Below, in pieces: positions 11,388-21,744 of a stretch of 64,000 nucleotides of DNA (position 1 is the first letter of the stretch; every line of letters begins with the position of its first letter). Source of the DNA: Rhizophagus clarus. Its lineage: Eukaryota > Glomeromycota > Glomeromycetes > Glomerales > Glomeraceae. Position numbers and translations under genes: made by a program. The stretch lies in NCBI GenBank assembly GCA_015698045.1, contig BLAL01000280.1, positions 1 to 64,000 on the forward strand. Direction: 5' to 3'. The notes below the pieces were generated by a model, which saw only the letters and a list, made by a program, of their open reading frames with translations, did not search any database and was not told where the DNA came from.

Positions 11388-12844
11388 ATGTCTTCCTCAA
11401 CAAGTATAATTAATGTTTAATTTATTATATATTGTGTAGTATGATCGGTATTTTTTTACTGATTTTTTTTTTAAAGACACAGGCGATAAAAGAGAAGATA
11501 ACAATGATGATGCTAAAAAGGTTAAAAAGATTAAGAAAGGTATAGTATTATAATATTATGAAGAGTTTGCACTGTTAGTTCATTCTATTAATGTTCATGT
11601 TTTGTTAAATTTTACTAGATAATGATGAACTTGCGGCAACTGTCACTGATAAATTAAATACAAACGTATTCAACCTTTCATTTGCATTATGGAACATTTT
11701 ACGAGGAACCGATGTGAAAACATTTACAATGAACGTTGATACCGGTTTGATACAGCTTATGAAATCAGGCGGTGTATTACACGTTCGATCAGCAAATGAC
11801 TCTACTAGTACTCTTGAGACGAAAGCAAATGAGGTTTCAATTCCGTATAATTTTAGTCGAATAGGTTCAGATAACCGAAAGGTTGGAGATCTTGGAATTA
11901 AAGTTGAATACTTTAATAAACCTGTTAAATTACTTAATACTGCTGCTGAATTAGTAGCTAAAGATCTTTATCGGCTTCTTCAGTACAGCGACAGACTTCC
12001 AGACAATCCACCTTCCCGAGATAATTTGATCTTTAAACATTCTGAAGATTATAGAAATCGTCTCATAGAATACTTAAGTTCTATTAATCATAAGGATGAA
12101 TTTTCTACCTTCAAAGGTGCTATTTCAATAGACTTAAATAAAATGGAAAGTACCTCTTCTGACACAATAATTATTGATGAGGCAGATGCTACTGGTAATG
12201 ATTTTGGATTTTTGGAAGAACAAACGTATTCATTAGAGTCTCTTTTATCTGTAAATAAAGAAGAAAGAAACATCAAATTAAAAGAAGCTATAAAAAATTT
12301 ATCATCGCGCGTCTGGTATTCGATCAATAGTCTGGTGAAAGATACAATTTCCCAAGAAGTCGTTCGAAGATGCCAACTTAGATTCCTTGTTTCTATGGTA
12401 CGTTCATATAGGACATTGGAACTATTTTGCGCTTTAAAACCTCGTAAACAAGGCCAGACAATCAAGTCACAGGTTACAAAAAAGATTTTAAAGGAGAGCA
12501 ATGGCCGATTAGACGAAAAGGATTTAACATTGTATTTACAGAGAGGATTCCGAATCGAAAGGGTATTAAATTCCATTGGAGTTAAATGGAATATTTTAGA
12601 TGCAATTGACAACCTCACTCCTTGCTTTTTTACTAGTACTATTAATGGTTGTCAAAATTTCGAAATTTGGCTAGAAATAATTCTAAGCAATGAAGTGATC
12701 TCGTATAATGAAGCAGAAATTAGATATAAACAATTTAAGGCAACCTTGGCAAATGAAAGAGTCATGTGTATGAAACAGGCGTGTGGGGACTGTGGAGTTG
12801 AATTTCAACCGCCAAGCGTAAAAGAATTTAATTTTGATTTTTAG
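11388..12844 (+). CDS. Three-exon gene of unknown function (434 aa)
   Basis: Exons 11388-11403, 11477-11539 and 11619-12844 join in phase 1 both times. Exon 1 codes only MSSST and one base, exon 2 a short basic/acidic linker (KREDNNDDAKKVKKIKK), exon 3 the rest. The large exon includes FNLSFALWNILRGTDVKTF, GLIQLMKSGGVLHVR, YFNKPVKLLNTAAELVAKD, an acidic loop (IIIDEADATGNDFG), and a C-terminal part with VRRCQLRFLVSMVRSYRTLE and FRIERVLNSIGVKWNILDAI. Near the end, a CGDCG pair of cysteines follows MCMKQA. No known domain is evident to me. The gene lies 435 bp after the previous one in the same direction and shares its tiny-first-exon layout. Its last 44 coding bases and 12 bases of trailer are duplicated directly downstream. 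Confidence 0.65.
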
Positions 12845-12912
12845 ATAAAAAAAGCAAATTTCAACCGCCAAGCGTAAAAGAATTTAATTTTGATTTTTAG
12901 ATAAAAAAAGCA
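12801..12912. repeat. 56-bp direct duplication over the stop codon
   Basis: The 56 bases 12801-12856 recur at 12857-12912. The unit begins AATTTCAACCGCCAAGCG and includes the gene's final codons, its TAG stop and the run ATAAAAAAAGCA. The second copy is therefore a spare 3' end lying in the trailer. Confidence 0.9.
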
Positions 12913-13013
12913 AACTTAATATTTTTGTATACTTTAATGTAAATACTGTATCAATATAAATATAGCAATATAGCAAGCATTTTATTGCAATTTTAAGAAT
13001 CAACGAATAAATA

Positions 13014-14818
13014 CCGTATTCTTCCGTTTTTAAGCACCACCCGAATTTAAGCACCACCCCGACTTTTGTCAAAAAAACTTGAAAAACAAAAATAAGCACC
13101 ACCCCAAATTTGAAAATTTTTTTTATATTTTATTCAAAATAAATTTTATTTTTATGATGCATCATTTTACAATTCTTCTAATTCATCAGCTGAATCACTA
13201 TCTATATCTACAATTTCCCTCTCATTTTCATCAATTTCTTCCTCCCTTTCATCTTGTCCAAACAAATCATCTTCTGACCCATCCATTGCATTACTAATAC
13301 CACATTTTTTAAATGATTTTACAATCATTTCTCTTGGAATTTCTGCCCAAACTTCAAGTATCCATTTACAAATAATATCATACCCAGGTTTTTTTAAATT
13401 CCCACCTTTAGTATAAGAAAATTGACCTGAACTCATCCAAATGTTCCACTTTTCACGAAGTTTATCCTTAAATGGTTTGTTAAGACAAACATCAAGTGGT
13501 TGAACAATAGAAGTAAGACCACCAGGAATGATTGCTAAATCAGTGTTTTCACTACGTGCAATATTTTTTATAGCATCCGTTTTGTGACCTTCAAAACTAT
13601 CCATAACAAGAAAAGATTTTCGTTTATTAATTTCATTTCCTCCTGGTCTTTTTTTCCAAACCTTATTGAACCAGGTTTTCATTCCAAATTCATCCATCCA
13701 TCCTTTTGGATGCATCATTACAATAATTCCGGAAGGTAAATTTTTTGGCATTTGTTTACCTTTAAAGATGACAATTGGTGGTAACTTCGTACCATCAGCA
13801 AGAACTGTAAGAACACATGTAAACCGGTTTTTTTCATTTCCAGTTGTCCGAACCTGCACAGATTTAACGCCACGATTTTCAATAGTTAAATTCCCAACCA
13901 TGTCAAAATAAACTGGCGTTTCATCCATATTGCCAATTTCGCAAAGTTCATATTCAAATTGTTTTCGTTTTTTAATAATAAACCGCTGAAACTCCAGGAG
14001 TTTTTCACTAAGTTGAGCAGGGAGTTTTTGGCCGATTTTTGTTTTACGTCGCAATGAAAATCCACTCCGTTTAAGAAAACCATAAAACCAACGATCAGAG
14101 GCAAGGAAATTTTCACTATTCAAATAAATATGAGCAAACTCTTTTATCAAAATTTCTTTCATATAAATTTTAACCATTTTAGGAGTTACAGCAATACCAT
14201 CCTTTCGAAATTCTATAACCCATGTTTTTAAACTAGCTTCAGCTTCGGGATATTGTAGTTTTCTTCCTGCACCAACGCGTCGATTTTTCCCATTTGCTGA
14301 CTTGAGTTTGTCTTCATGTTTTTCCCAACGCGAAATCATTGAGTGATCAATAGAAAAATTCCGCGCAGCTGCTCTTTGTCCACGTTCTTTCGCATATAAC
14401 AAAATTTTAAGCTTCTCACTTGCAGAATATGATGACCTTTGAACTTTTGGCATCGCGTGTGAAAAAAAAAAATAAGGGGTAAAATGGATCATCATAATTA
14501 TAAAAAAAAAATGTTTCGGTAAAAAATCTGAAGTGCGAATGAAAAAAATTTTTATGAGAGATTTGAAGAAATGTTTATTTTTTAAAACTCTTTTTAAAAA
14601 AAAATTTTTAAATTTTCTTTTTTTTAAATAAAGTACCGTAATAAATTTTTTTTTTTTTTAACGACAGTATTATGTAAAGGGGTTAAAAATGACTAATACG
14701 AATATGACTAAAAGCGCAAAAAAAGTGTAAAAAAAAAACTTCCGATTTTAAGCACCACCCTAAACTTTCGCAAAAATTTTCCCCTAAAAAGGTGGTGCTT
14801 AAAAACGGAAGAATACGG
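13014..14818. mobile_element. Complete pogo/Tigger-like DNA transposon (1,805 bp)
   Basis: The element is bounded by perfect 28-bp terminal inverted repeats, 13014-13041 and 14791-14818, whose outer end reads CCGTATTCTTCCG and inner end AAGCACCACC. TA dinucleotides flank both ends (13012-13013 and 14819-14820), the target duplication expected of the Tc1/mariner/pogo superfamily. The motif AAGCACCACCC is repeated inside the left end (about 13047 and 13095) and the right end (about 14749), likely transposase binding sites. It carries one intact transposase gene on the minus strand and sits about 100 bp past the stop codon repeat of the gene ending at 12844. Confidence 0.92.
13167..14453 (-). 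CDS. Pogo/Tigger-type transposase, DDE_1 family (428 aa)
   Basis: I place the start at the ATG at 14453 (MPKVQRSSYS), because the 14 residues encoded upstream of it (from 14495) are low in family likeness. Residues 1-50 form a Psq/CENP-B-like helix-turn-helix (EKLKILLYAKERGQRAAARN, then SMISRWEK). A second DNA-binding region follows, with SDRWFYGFLKRSGFSLRRKT around residues 119-138. The DDE_1 catalytic core shows the three acidic residues: NMDETPVYFD (D177), VMDSFEGHKTD (D285) and SIVQPLDVCLNKPFK (D321), with 35 residues between the last two. The tail is strongly acidic (EREEEIDENERE). The frame has no stop or shift and lies inside matching terminal repeats, so it may be a recent and possibly active copy. 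The enzyme would cut and rejoin DNA at the terminal repeats in the nucleus. Confidence 0.93.
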   Translation of the reverse strand: MPKVQRSSYSASEKLKILLYAKERGQRAAARNFSIDHSMISRWEKHEDKLKSANGKNRRVGAGRKLQYPEAEASLKTWVIEFRKDGIAVTPKMVKIYMKEILIKEFAHIYLNSENFLASDRWFYGFLKRSGFSLRRKTKIGQKLPAQLSEKLLEFQRFIIKKRKQFEYELCEIGNMDETPVYFDMVGNLTIENRGVKSVQVRTTGNEKNRFTCVLTVLADGTKLPPIVIFKGKQMPKNLPSGIIVMMHPKGWMDEFGMKTWFNKVWKKRPGGNEINKRKSFLVMDSFEGHKTDAIKNIARSENTDLAIIPGGLTSIVQPLDVCLNKPFKDKLREKWNIWMSSGQFSYTKGGNLKKPGYDIICKWILEVWAEIPREMIVKSFKKCGISNAMDGSEDDLFGQDEREEEIDENEREIVDIDSDSADELEEL

Positions 14819-14929
14819 TAAATTTTCATATTTTATTGCAGAAGAAAAAATTGGAATAAGCTATAAGTTTGTTTAGTGACGATGTTAATATATAGTAATT
14901 TGAACCGTTTTTTTTATGCTTGTAAAGGA

Positions 14930-15873
14930 GATTTTTTTTCTTTTTGTAGACGGCCAATTTATCAGTTATTTGGACAGAACTTCTTCAACAGGAAAAAAAA
15001 AAAAATTTTTTTCAATTAATTGACCATTACAAATTGTTCAGGTTTCCTTTTTTTTTAAACTAAATGTTCGTTTTTTCCCTTTTTTAGGCGATTTTTCGGT
15101 GATATCAACAAGTAAAAAAAAAAAAATAATAATAATTAAAGTCTTTTTTTATATTTAACGGACATTATTAAACGTGTTCTCTTTTTTTAGACGGGTTTTT
15201 CAGGTATTGGGTGGGATAAGTAAAAATTTGTTTTTTTTTAGTTTTTTTATTTTAACGAACATTCATTTTTTTTTCCTTTTTTTAAATAATTTAATTCTTT
15301 GCTGAATTCTTTCTGTAGGTCGCAACTTCGGCACTTGGATTGAATTAGATTTCTTTTTTTATAGGCAATTCGGCTCCTTGATGGACTTAAGCTTTTTTTG
15401 TGGGTTTCCGCTTGGCTTCTTGGATAGGATTTGAATTTTTTTTGAAAGTATTTTAATACAACTTAGGCCCTTTCTTGGACTGGAATAGACTTTTTAAAGG
15501 ACTTCTCACATCAGCTTCTTGGGCTTGAATGTTTGATCTCTTGAATGTTTGATCTCTGCGTTTTATAGGAACTCGACTCTTGGATGTTGTAAGCGGAAGT
15601 GATTTGATTTCTTTAACTGGTGAAAGAAACGTTACTACATTTTGTTTCTTTGATTTTTAGGAAATCAGTCTCCTGGACAATAATCGAATAGGAGAGAGAA
15701 TTATCTTATTTCTTTAAATTGATTAAAAAACATTACTAACATTTTTTTACTTTATTTTTAGAAATTTGGTCTCTTAGATGATTGACTTTTTGAATTCATG
15801 CTAAGTGTATTGCTACTGTATATTTTTTGGAAATATTTATTACTATTTCTACTTTTTTTAGATTAATTTCGGG
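14930..15873 (+). repeat. Array of micro-exon/intron-like repeats, plus-strand arm
   Basis: About eight irregular units follow one another. Each has a pyrimidine tract ending in TAG, then a short segment related to TCGGCTCCTTGGATG (for example GGAACTCGACTCTTGGATG near 15570, GAAATCAGTCTCCTGGAC near 15661, AAATTTGGTCTCTTAGATG near 15762), then AT-rich sequence with AACATT or GAACATT before the next tract. The layout mimics acceptor, short exon, intron. Donors are weaker here than in the minus-strand arms. Whether it is transcribed cannot be told from sequence. Confidence 0.6.
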
Positions 15874-17677
15874 AGGACCCCGAAATATATATAATAGTTA
15901 GAAAAAATAAGCAAACTAATCTCCCGACTTTATCATATAATTATTGGAGACTAATAATTTTCATGATAAAGTAAAATAGTTTAAATAAAATTTTCGACAT
16001 TGAAAAGAAATCCATAAGGATGAAAAGAATCAATCCTTAGAGATATTTATTTATTTTATTTATAATAGATTTAATTATTCATTTTTATCTATTAATTACG
16101 TGTTAACAGATGTATTTAATTTGTCTTATCTCATATATATAATAATTATTACATATTCAATTGGGAATAAATTAAAATTAATTGTTTTCGCTTTCCCAAT
16201 TTACCCAGAAGTCCAAAACCTACAAAAGAAAGTAAAAAGAAACGTTAGTTAACGTTCTAATGAAATAGAAATAAAAAAAATCAAAATTTCGCAACAGATA
16301 TTGCGAAGCCTACTATTCCACACCATTAAATCTTTTTCTTTACTGCGCAAAAATTTTCTCTTTATTTGTTCTTTCTCTTTTCTCAAAAATTACTTTTTCA
16401 AAATTATTAAATTATTTCTTCCCCCTTTCTCGTAATTACTCTCATCCATCTCAAAAGCCCAAACCTAAAAAAAGAAAATAAAAAAGAACTTTAATTAAGG
16501 ACCTCTACCCTTCAAAGTGGAGAGTCCTAGCCATGTTTCAAATTAAATAAAAACAAAAAAAATATATATATATCAAATTGCGTTACCATTTCGGCATTTC
16601 AGTATTCTGAACCTGAATCTACAGAAAAAAATATAATAAGAAACGTAATTATACGTTTCTCATTAAAAATATTGAAGGAAATCAAAGCTTCGCGAAACTT
16701 CAGTTCCCGCTCACACCTGAAAATCCAAACCTTAAAAAAAAGATTAAAGAAACATTAGTTGGCATTTCAAATTAAATAAAATAAAAAAAAAGTTAAGGTT
16801 TCGCAACACCATTGCGAAACTTACCATCTTCAAAATTTCAGTGTCTTAAATCTAAAAAAAAAACACATAACAAGAAACATAAATATACGTTTATATATAT
16901 ATATATTATTAAAAAAAAGATTAAAGTTTTGCAACGAGCGTTGCAAAACTTACCGTTTTCACTTTTCCATTAAATCTAAAGTCTGAAACTACAAAAAGAA
17001 AAAAAAGCAACATAAATTAATATTTCTAATTAAATAAAAATAAAAAAAGCAGTTTCGTGAAGCTTACCATATTTACTATATATTTCAACATTCCCGAAAC
17101 TACAAAAAAAAAGAACATAATAATGAAACTGTTTCTATCCAAAAGTATAAAAAAATAATTGAAATTTAAAGTTTCGCAACACCTGCTGCAAAACTTACTA
17201 TTCTGACTTGGTTGGTTGAACCTGAAATCTAAAAAAAAATCAAATGTAGGTAGCCTTCTCAATTTCTTACAAGAATTGGAGTTTAAAGGCTTAAACTTTA
17301 TTGAATTGTTCAGCAGTTGTTGGCTTAAATCTTTAATTTTTGGTTCTCTGTTTTTTTTGTAAAAGCCTTTTAAAATAAAAAATTGTTCTGATTATCAAAT
17401 TCAGATTTGATGTGTTACTGGCAATACACTAAATATCGAATTTACCTTCATATTTAAGTTGATGTTTTTATCATATCGAAATAAATATATATTAAAAATA
17501 CGCAAACTAAAACCCTTACTTTTAAAAAAATCTATTAAAAATACGCAAATTGATAATCTGACTTCGGTTAAAAAAAATTCATGGATTGTATGCAAATCAA
17601 AATCTAACATCATAAAAAGTTTCTATGATGGCGACGCAATCCTGCACCCCACCTTTACATATATATTTCGGGGTCCT
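15874..17677. mobile_element. 1.8-kb inverted-repeat element carrying array units
   Basis: A perfect 18-bp inverted repeat, AGGACCCCGAAATATATA, lies at 15874-15891 and in reverse complement at 17660-17677. The 8 bases outside are ATTTCGGG on the left and ATTTCAGG on the right, which looks like an 8-bp target-site duplication with one change, as hAT elements make. The bases just outside (AGATTA before, CCTCTTGGATTC after) look like one array unit of the plus-strand arm split by insertion. Inside are minus-strand micro-exon units and no transposase, so it would be non-autonomous. A 10-bp inner palindrome (ACTTTATCAT with ATGATAAAGT) occurs at about 15923-15970. The class is inference. Confidence 0.5.
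16197..17260 (-). repeat. Array of micro-exon/intron-like repeats, minus-strand arm with hairpins
   Basis: Read on the minus strand, units have a 27-35 nt segment followed by an intron-like segment starting GTAAGT and ending in a T-rich tract and TAG or AAG. Clear cases: exon-like 17199-17228, 17068-17099, 16954-16988 and 16825-16851 (30, 32, 35, 27 nt); intron-like 17100-17198, 16989-17067, 16852-16953 and 16731-16824 (99, 79, 102, 94 nt). At the head of most intron-like parts is a hairpin, GTTTCGCAA with TTGCGAAAC (16798-16820), or with matching changes AGTTTTGCAACG with CGTTGCAAAACT (about 16926-16950). A second palindrome near the 3' part is GAAACGTAATTATACGTTTC (16640-16659). The exon-like pieces resemble each other (TTTCAGGTTCAG, TTTGGGCTTTTGAG, TTTTGGACTTCTGG). 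Confidence 0.7.
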
Positions 17678-17685
17678 ATTTCAGG

Positions 17686-18424
17686 CCTCTTGGATTCTAA
17701 AAAGCTTGTATTTTTTATAGAAAATGGTCTTTAATGACGAAATTTTCATTAAATTTTAATAAAATTTTTTTTTTATTGAACACCTATTTGTATTTTAGTG
17801 AAATTGCTTTGCGAAATTAAATATGAATGTAATACAATAAAAGTCAAATATTTAATAAATATAGGTAGAACGGTGTACCAAATATCAAATCGACATTTTG
17901 AAATTTTTTTTTGATTATATTTATATCTATTCAATTGACATTACAAAGTTTGGAAAAAATACCGAAATAATATTATTACGATATCTTTACGATATCATTA
18001 TTATATTGAGTTAATATTGAAATGATATCATGTCGATATTATGTCAATTGTTTTAGCAATATTAAACCGATATCATAATGATATTTATTTGTTGTTTTAG
18101 TGATATCGACATATTATCGATTTAACATTTTAAAAAATAATATCGTTATGATATATTTCTGATACTGAATTGATATCATATCAATATCATATTTTTTCAC
18201 TTTTTTTTAAAAAAAGTTATTGTTGATTTAATGATATCAAAGTGATATCGATTTGACATTTTTTTAAATAAATATCTCTATGATAACTTTTTGATATATC
18301 AAATCAACATTGAAATGATATCGTCCTAATATTATAATGATATCATCTGCAAAACGATATCACTACGGCATAGATTTAACATCAATATTATATCAATTCG
18401 GCATTGTTTAAAATTTTATGGTTT
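17686..18424. other. GATATC-rich low-complexity region
   Basis: From about 17,960 to 18,400 the sequence is crowded with GATATC and near variants (ATGATATCA, CGATATCAT, GATATCGA), roughly every 20-40 bases, in both orientations because the motif is a palindrome. No gene is seen. The first 60 bases continue an array unit (CCTCTTGGATTC). Confidence 0.6.
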
Positions 18425-18828
18425 CTGCAAAGTAAAGAATGTTAATAAATTTTCATTAAATAAAAACCAAAAAAAAAATTAAAATTCAAAGGTTTACCTT
18501 TGAAACAGAATTAAAAACTCTAACTTTTTAAATTAAAAAAAAAAAATAAAAGAATATTAGTAATGTTCATTCAATAAAAACAAAATTAAAAAAAAATTAA
18601 AGGCTAACTTTGAATAGAATCTGATCTTTGAAATTGAACGTTTATTAAATCTAATAAAAAAAATAAAAATATTTGAACATTAGCAACATTTATTAAATAA
18701 AAACAATAACTAAAAATAAAAAAAATTATTTTGAAGTTTTTATTTTACCTTTAAAATATTCTGATTTACCTTAAAATAGAATTCTAGATCTAAGAAAAAT
18801 AAAAACAAATATTAGTTAATATTTGTTA
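18425..18828 (-). repeat. Micro-exon/intron-like array, second minus-strand block
   Basis: On the minus strand, units again have short segments such as TTAGAGTTTTTAATTCTG followed by GTAAACC or GTTAGCC, an AT-rich body with ATTTAATGAA, a branch-like TTAACATTC or CTAATATTC, and a tract ending TTTACTTTGCAG or TTATTAG. At least three units are recognisable before a MITE interrupts the array at 18,829. Confidence 0.55.
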
Positions 18829-19388
18829 GAGCTCTGATCAGTTTTGGTAATTACTGAACCGTATCAATCAGTTTTGGTATCAGAGCGATTTCAGTTTTAT
18901 GATTTATCAAACTGAAACTTTCAGTTTCAGTATCAGTTTTGCAATTTACTAAACCAATTTACCGATAATAAAAACATTTTTTGAAAAATGTTTTTTTATT
19001 AGATAATGTAGTTAAAAAAAATATTTGGTGACATTTTTTTGCAAAATTAGTAAAAAACGGTACAAAACGTTTTTTATATATGCAATTTAATAGTTTCATA
19101 ATGTTATTTTTGCATTTTATTTGAAAATGTTGCAAAATGTTTTTTTACAAATATTAAATGATTTAAAAAAAATGTTTCAACCCATTTGTAAAAAATGTTG
19201 TGAAATGTTTTTTTATAGATAATTTAAAAAAAATGGTGCGAACTGATTTTTACTAATAATGTTTGGTAAATTAGTTCAATTTTTGGTAATTACCAGTCAG
19301 TTTCAATAATCACTAATACTGATACTAATCAATTCAGTTCGGTATCAGTTTTTGCAAAAACTAAACTAAACTAAACCGATCAGAGCCC
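18829..19388. mobile_element. 560-bp TA-flanked MITE
   Basis: The left end reads GAGCTCTGATCAG and the right end, reverse complemented, GGGCTCTGATCGG (11 of 13 match). TA flanks both ends (18827-18828 and 19389-19390). The interior has repeated CAGTTTCAGTATCAGTTTTG and AAAATGTTGCAAAATG motifs and no coding capacity. The array unit it interrupts continues on the right side. TA flanks suggest mobilisation by a Tc1/mariner-type transposase. Confidence 0.65.
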
Positions 19389-19390
19389 TA

Positions 19391-19990
19391 ATGTTTGTTA
19401 AACAAGATAATAATAAAAAAAAGAATAATTTTAAAATTTTTAACCTTTAAAATATCTGGTCTGCTTCAAATTGAAGTTCCAGATCTACAAAAGTAAGAAT
19501 GAATGTTAGTCAACATTCATTAAATAAAATAATAAAAAAAAATCACTTTCAAAGATTATACATTTATACCTTTGAATAGAATACATAATTGCAAGTTTCT
19601 TGAAGAGATAAAAATGAATTTTAATCAATGTTCATTAAACAAAATTTATAAAAGTCAAACATTTTTTTCAAAGTTACCTTCAAAATAATGTATACTTTTA
19701 TCATTCTGCACTTAAAAAAAAAGAAATTTTTTTTTTCTGAAAGATATACACTAGTCAAATAATATGTGTTACCTTCAAATTTTGGTGTTTTTTAGCATTA
19801 GTTATCAGATAAAAATGAACTCTATTAGCATTTATTAAATTAAAAAAATTAAAAAAAAATTTTTTTCAATAATTTAAAACTGTACTTTCGTTCTAGACTT
19901 AAAAATAAATGAATGTTAGTTAATATTTGTTAAATAAAATAAAAAAAAAAGCTTTTTTTTTTAAAGGAAAATCTTCAAAATCTTTAATTC
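19391..19990 (-). repeat. Micro-exon/intron-like array, third minus-strand block
   Basis: Four or so further units of the same design as those before the MITE: minus-strand short segments near AGATCTGGAACTTCAATTTG, bodies with TTTAATGAATGTTGACTAAC, and T-rich tracts ending in TAG. Units are more degenerate toward 20 kb. Confidence 0.45.
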
Positions 19991-21744
19991 AAGCTTAATT
20001 AGCCTGTTAATTTGGATTCTAATAAAATAAATGAATGGTCCATAGAATCAGTTTGAATCTTTGTCATAGCTTATATAGATGATATTATTTTTATAGATTT
20101 AAGGTAATGTCAGACATTAGTATTAACATTTGTTAAATGAAAATTCTTTGACACTTAAAATCTAACAAGTTTTGAAAAAATATTAAATTATTTCTGTAAA
20201 AGGTATTATAAAATTATTTCTTTGAAAAGTATTATAAAAAATGTATTTTTTTAAAGTATATAAAACTATTTCTTTAAGAAAGTTTAAGTGTTAAAACAAA
20301 GTTAAGTTCAAAATTAAAGAAAATTTATATAAGTTTATCAAATTAAAAAAAATCAGTTTATGTAAAGTTTATCAAATTAAAGAAAAAAATTGTAAAAATC
20401 TTTAAAGATTTTTATATAAAGTATTTTAAAAATCTGCAATTTTAAAGATTATCATAAATTTTTTATAGAAAAATCTTTAAAAAAATAAAAAAAAAAAAAT
20501 TTCTGTAATATTATACAGATTCTTATCAAAATTGCATAAAAAAAAGCGGTAATCTGCTAAAATTGCAGATTACCACAGATTTGATCTAATATAACTTTTC
20601 CAATGCTGGTCATATGTGTAATATCTAATCAATCTGATATTATCTGATGATTCCATCCAGATTATCTATAAACTGTTCATTTATAATCTGGACGATCTAT
20701 TTTTTGACCAGTTCAGATGACAAATTGAATGGATTTTACTGGAGCATATCTTTACATAAGATTGTTAATATATCAGTAATCTTTATTTTATTAGAAAAAA
20801 ATTTGTTATAAAAAATTTATTTATTATAATATATACTGTTTTATAACTTTATTTTATATAATAGTATATAACTTATAATTAATAAAATTCAATTAATTAA
20901 AAGTTTTTTCATATATTAATATCTGTTTTACATTAACAATTTGTTATATAATATTTTTTTATTATATCAAAATTTACTATAAAAAAAGATGACTGTATTT
21001 CAGAATCTTTTTTATTAATTTTAAAAATCTTAAATATAATATTCTCAAAAGTTTTAAAAATAAATTTGTTAGAAATATTGATTTCTTAGAATTAGATTTA
21101 TATTTTAAATATGCATGATAATGGTATTTTAATATCATCTTTTAAGGTATTTTTATATCTTATATACAAATATATTTTTTACAGGTTTTGTATCAAAAAA
21201 AATTTTCTTAATACTTTAAGCAATATATGTTCAGCTTTTCTTTATAGAAAAAATGTAAACATCTTAAATTAAACTGATGCTCTTCATATTATTTTCAATT
21301 TACTATTGTCTAATTTCAAAAAACTCTTTTAATTAAGTAAAATTTCATTTTTATTTAAGTCAATAAGTAAAATATTTACTTAAATATACAGAATCCAATA
21401 AACTAAAAGTACTTTAAGATATGCTAAATAATATTTTAAAGATTTTTCTTTGTGCTTTTTTTTTTTAAACTTTCTTTAGTTTTTTTTTTAATTTCAAGGT
21501 TTCTTTCTTTTTTTTTTTTTTAACTTTAAAGACATTGAAGCCGTATATGTTTATTATGTTAAATAAGGACATTAAAAAATATCACTAATTAAACAAAAAC
21601 TACACTCCCAGCCCAAGGATCGGTCTTACCATCCGCCTAGTAAATTAACAAATTATTAAAAGTATATAGGAGAGAAAGGTAGAAAAAAAGAAAAATTTTA
21701 TGAAAAGAGATAATCTAGGTTGCTAAGTAAATATCCGTTCATTT
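19991..21744. other. AT-rich gene desert
   Basis: No gene seen. It contains a perfect 10-bp-stem hairpin near 20551-20577 (GGTAATCTGC and GCAGATTACC) and repeated AATCTTTAAAG/TTTGATAA pieces. The rest is poly-A/T-rich. Confidence 0.5.

Noticed and set aside
12088..12618. 176-codon minus-strand frame
   Set aside because: Antisense to the better supported exon of the 11.39-kb gene.
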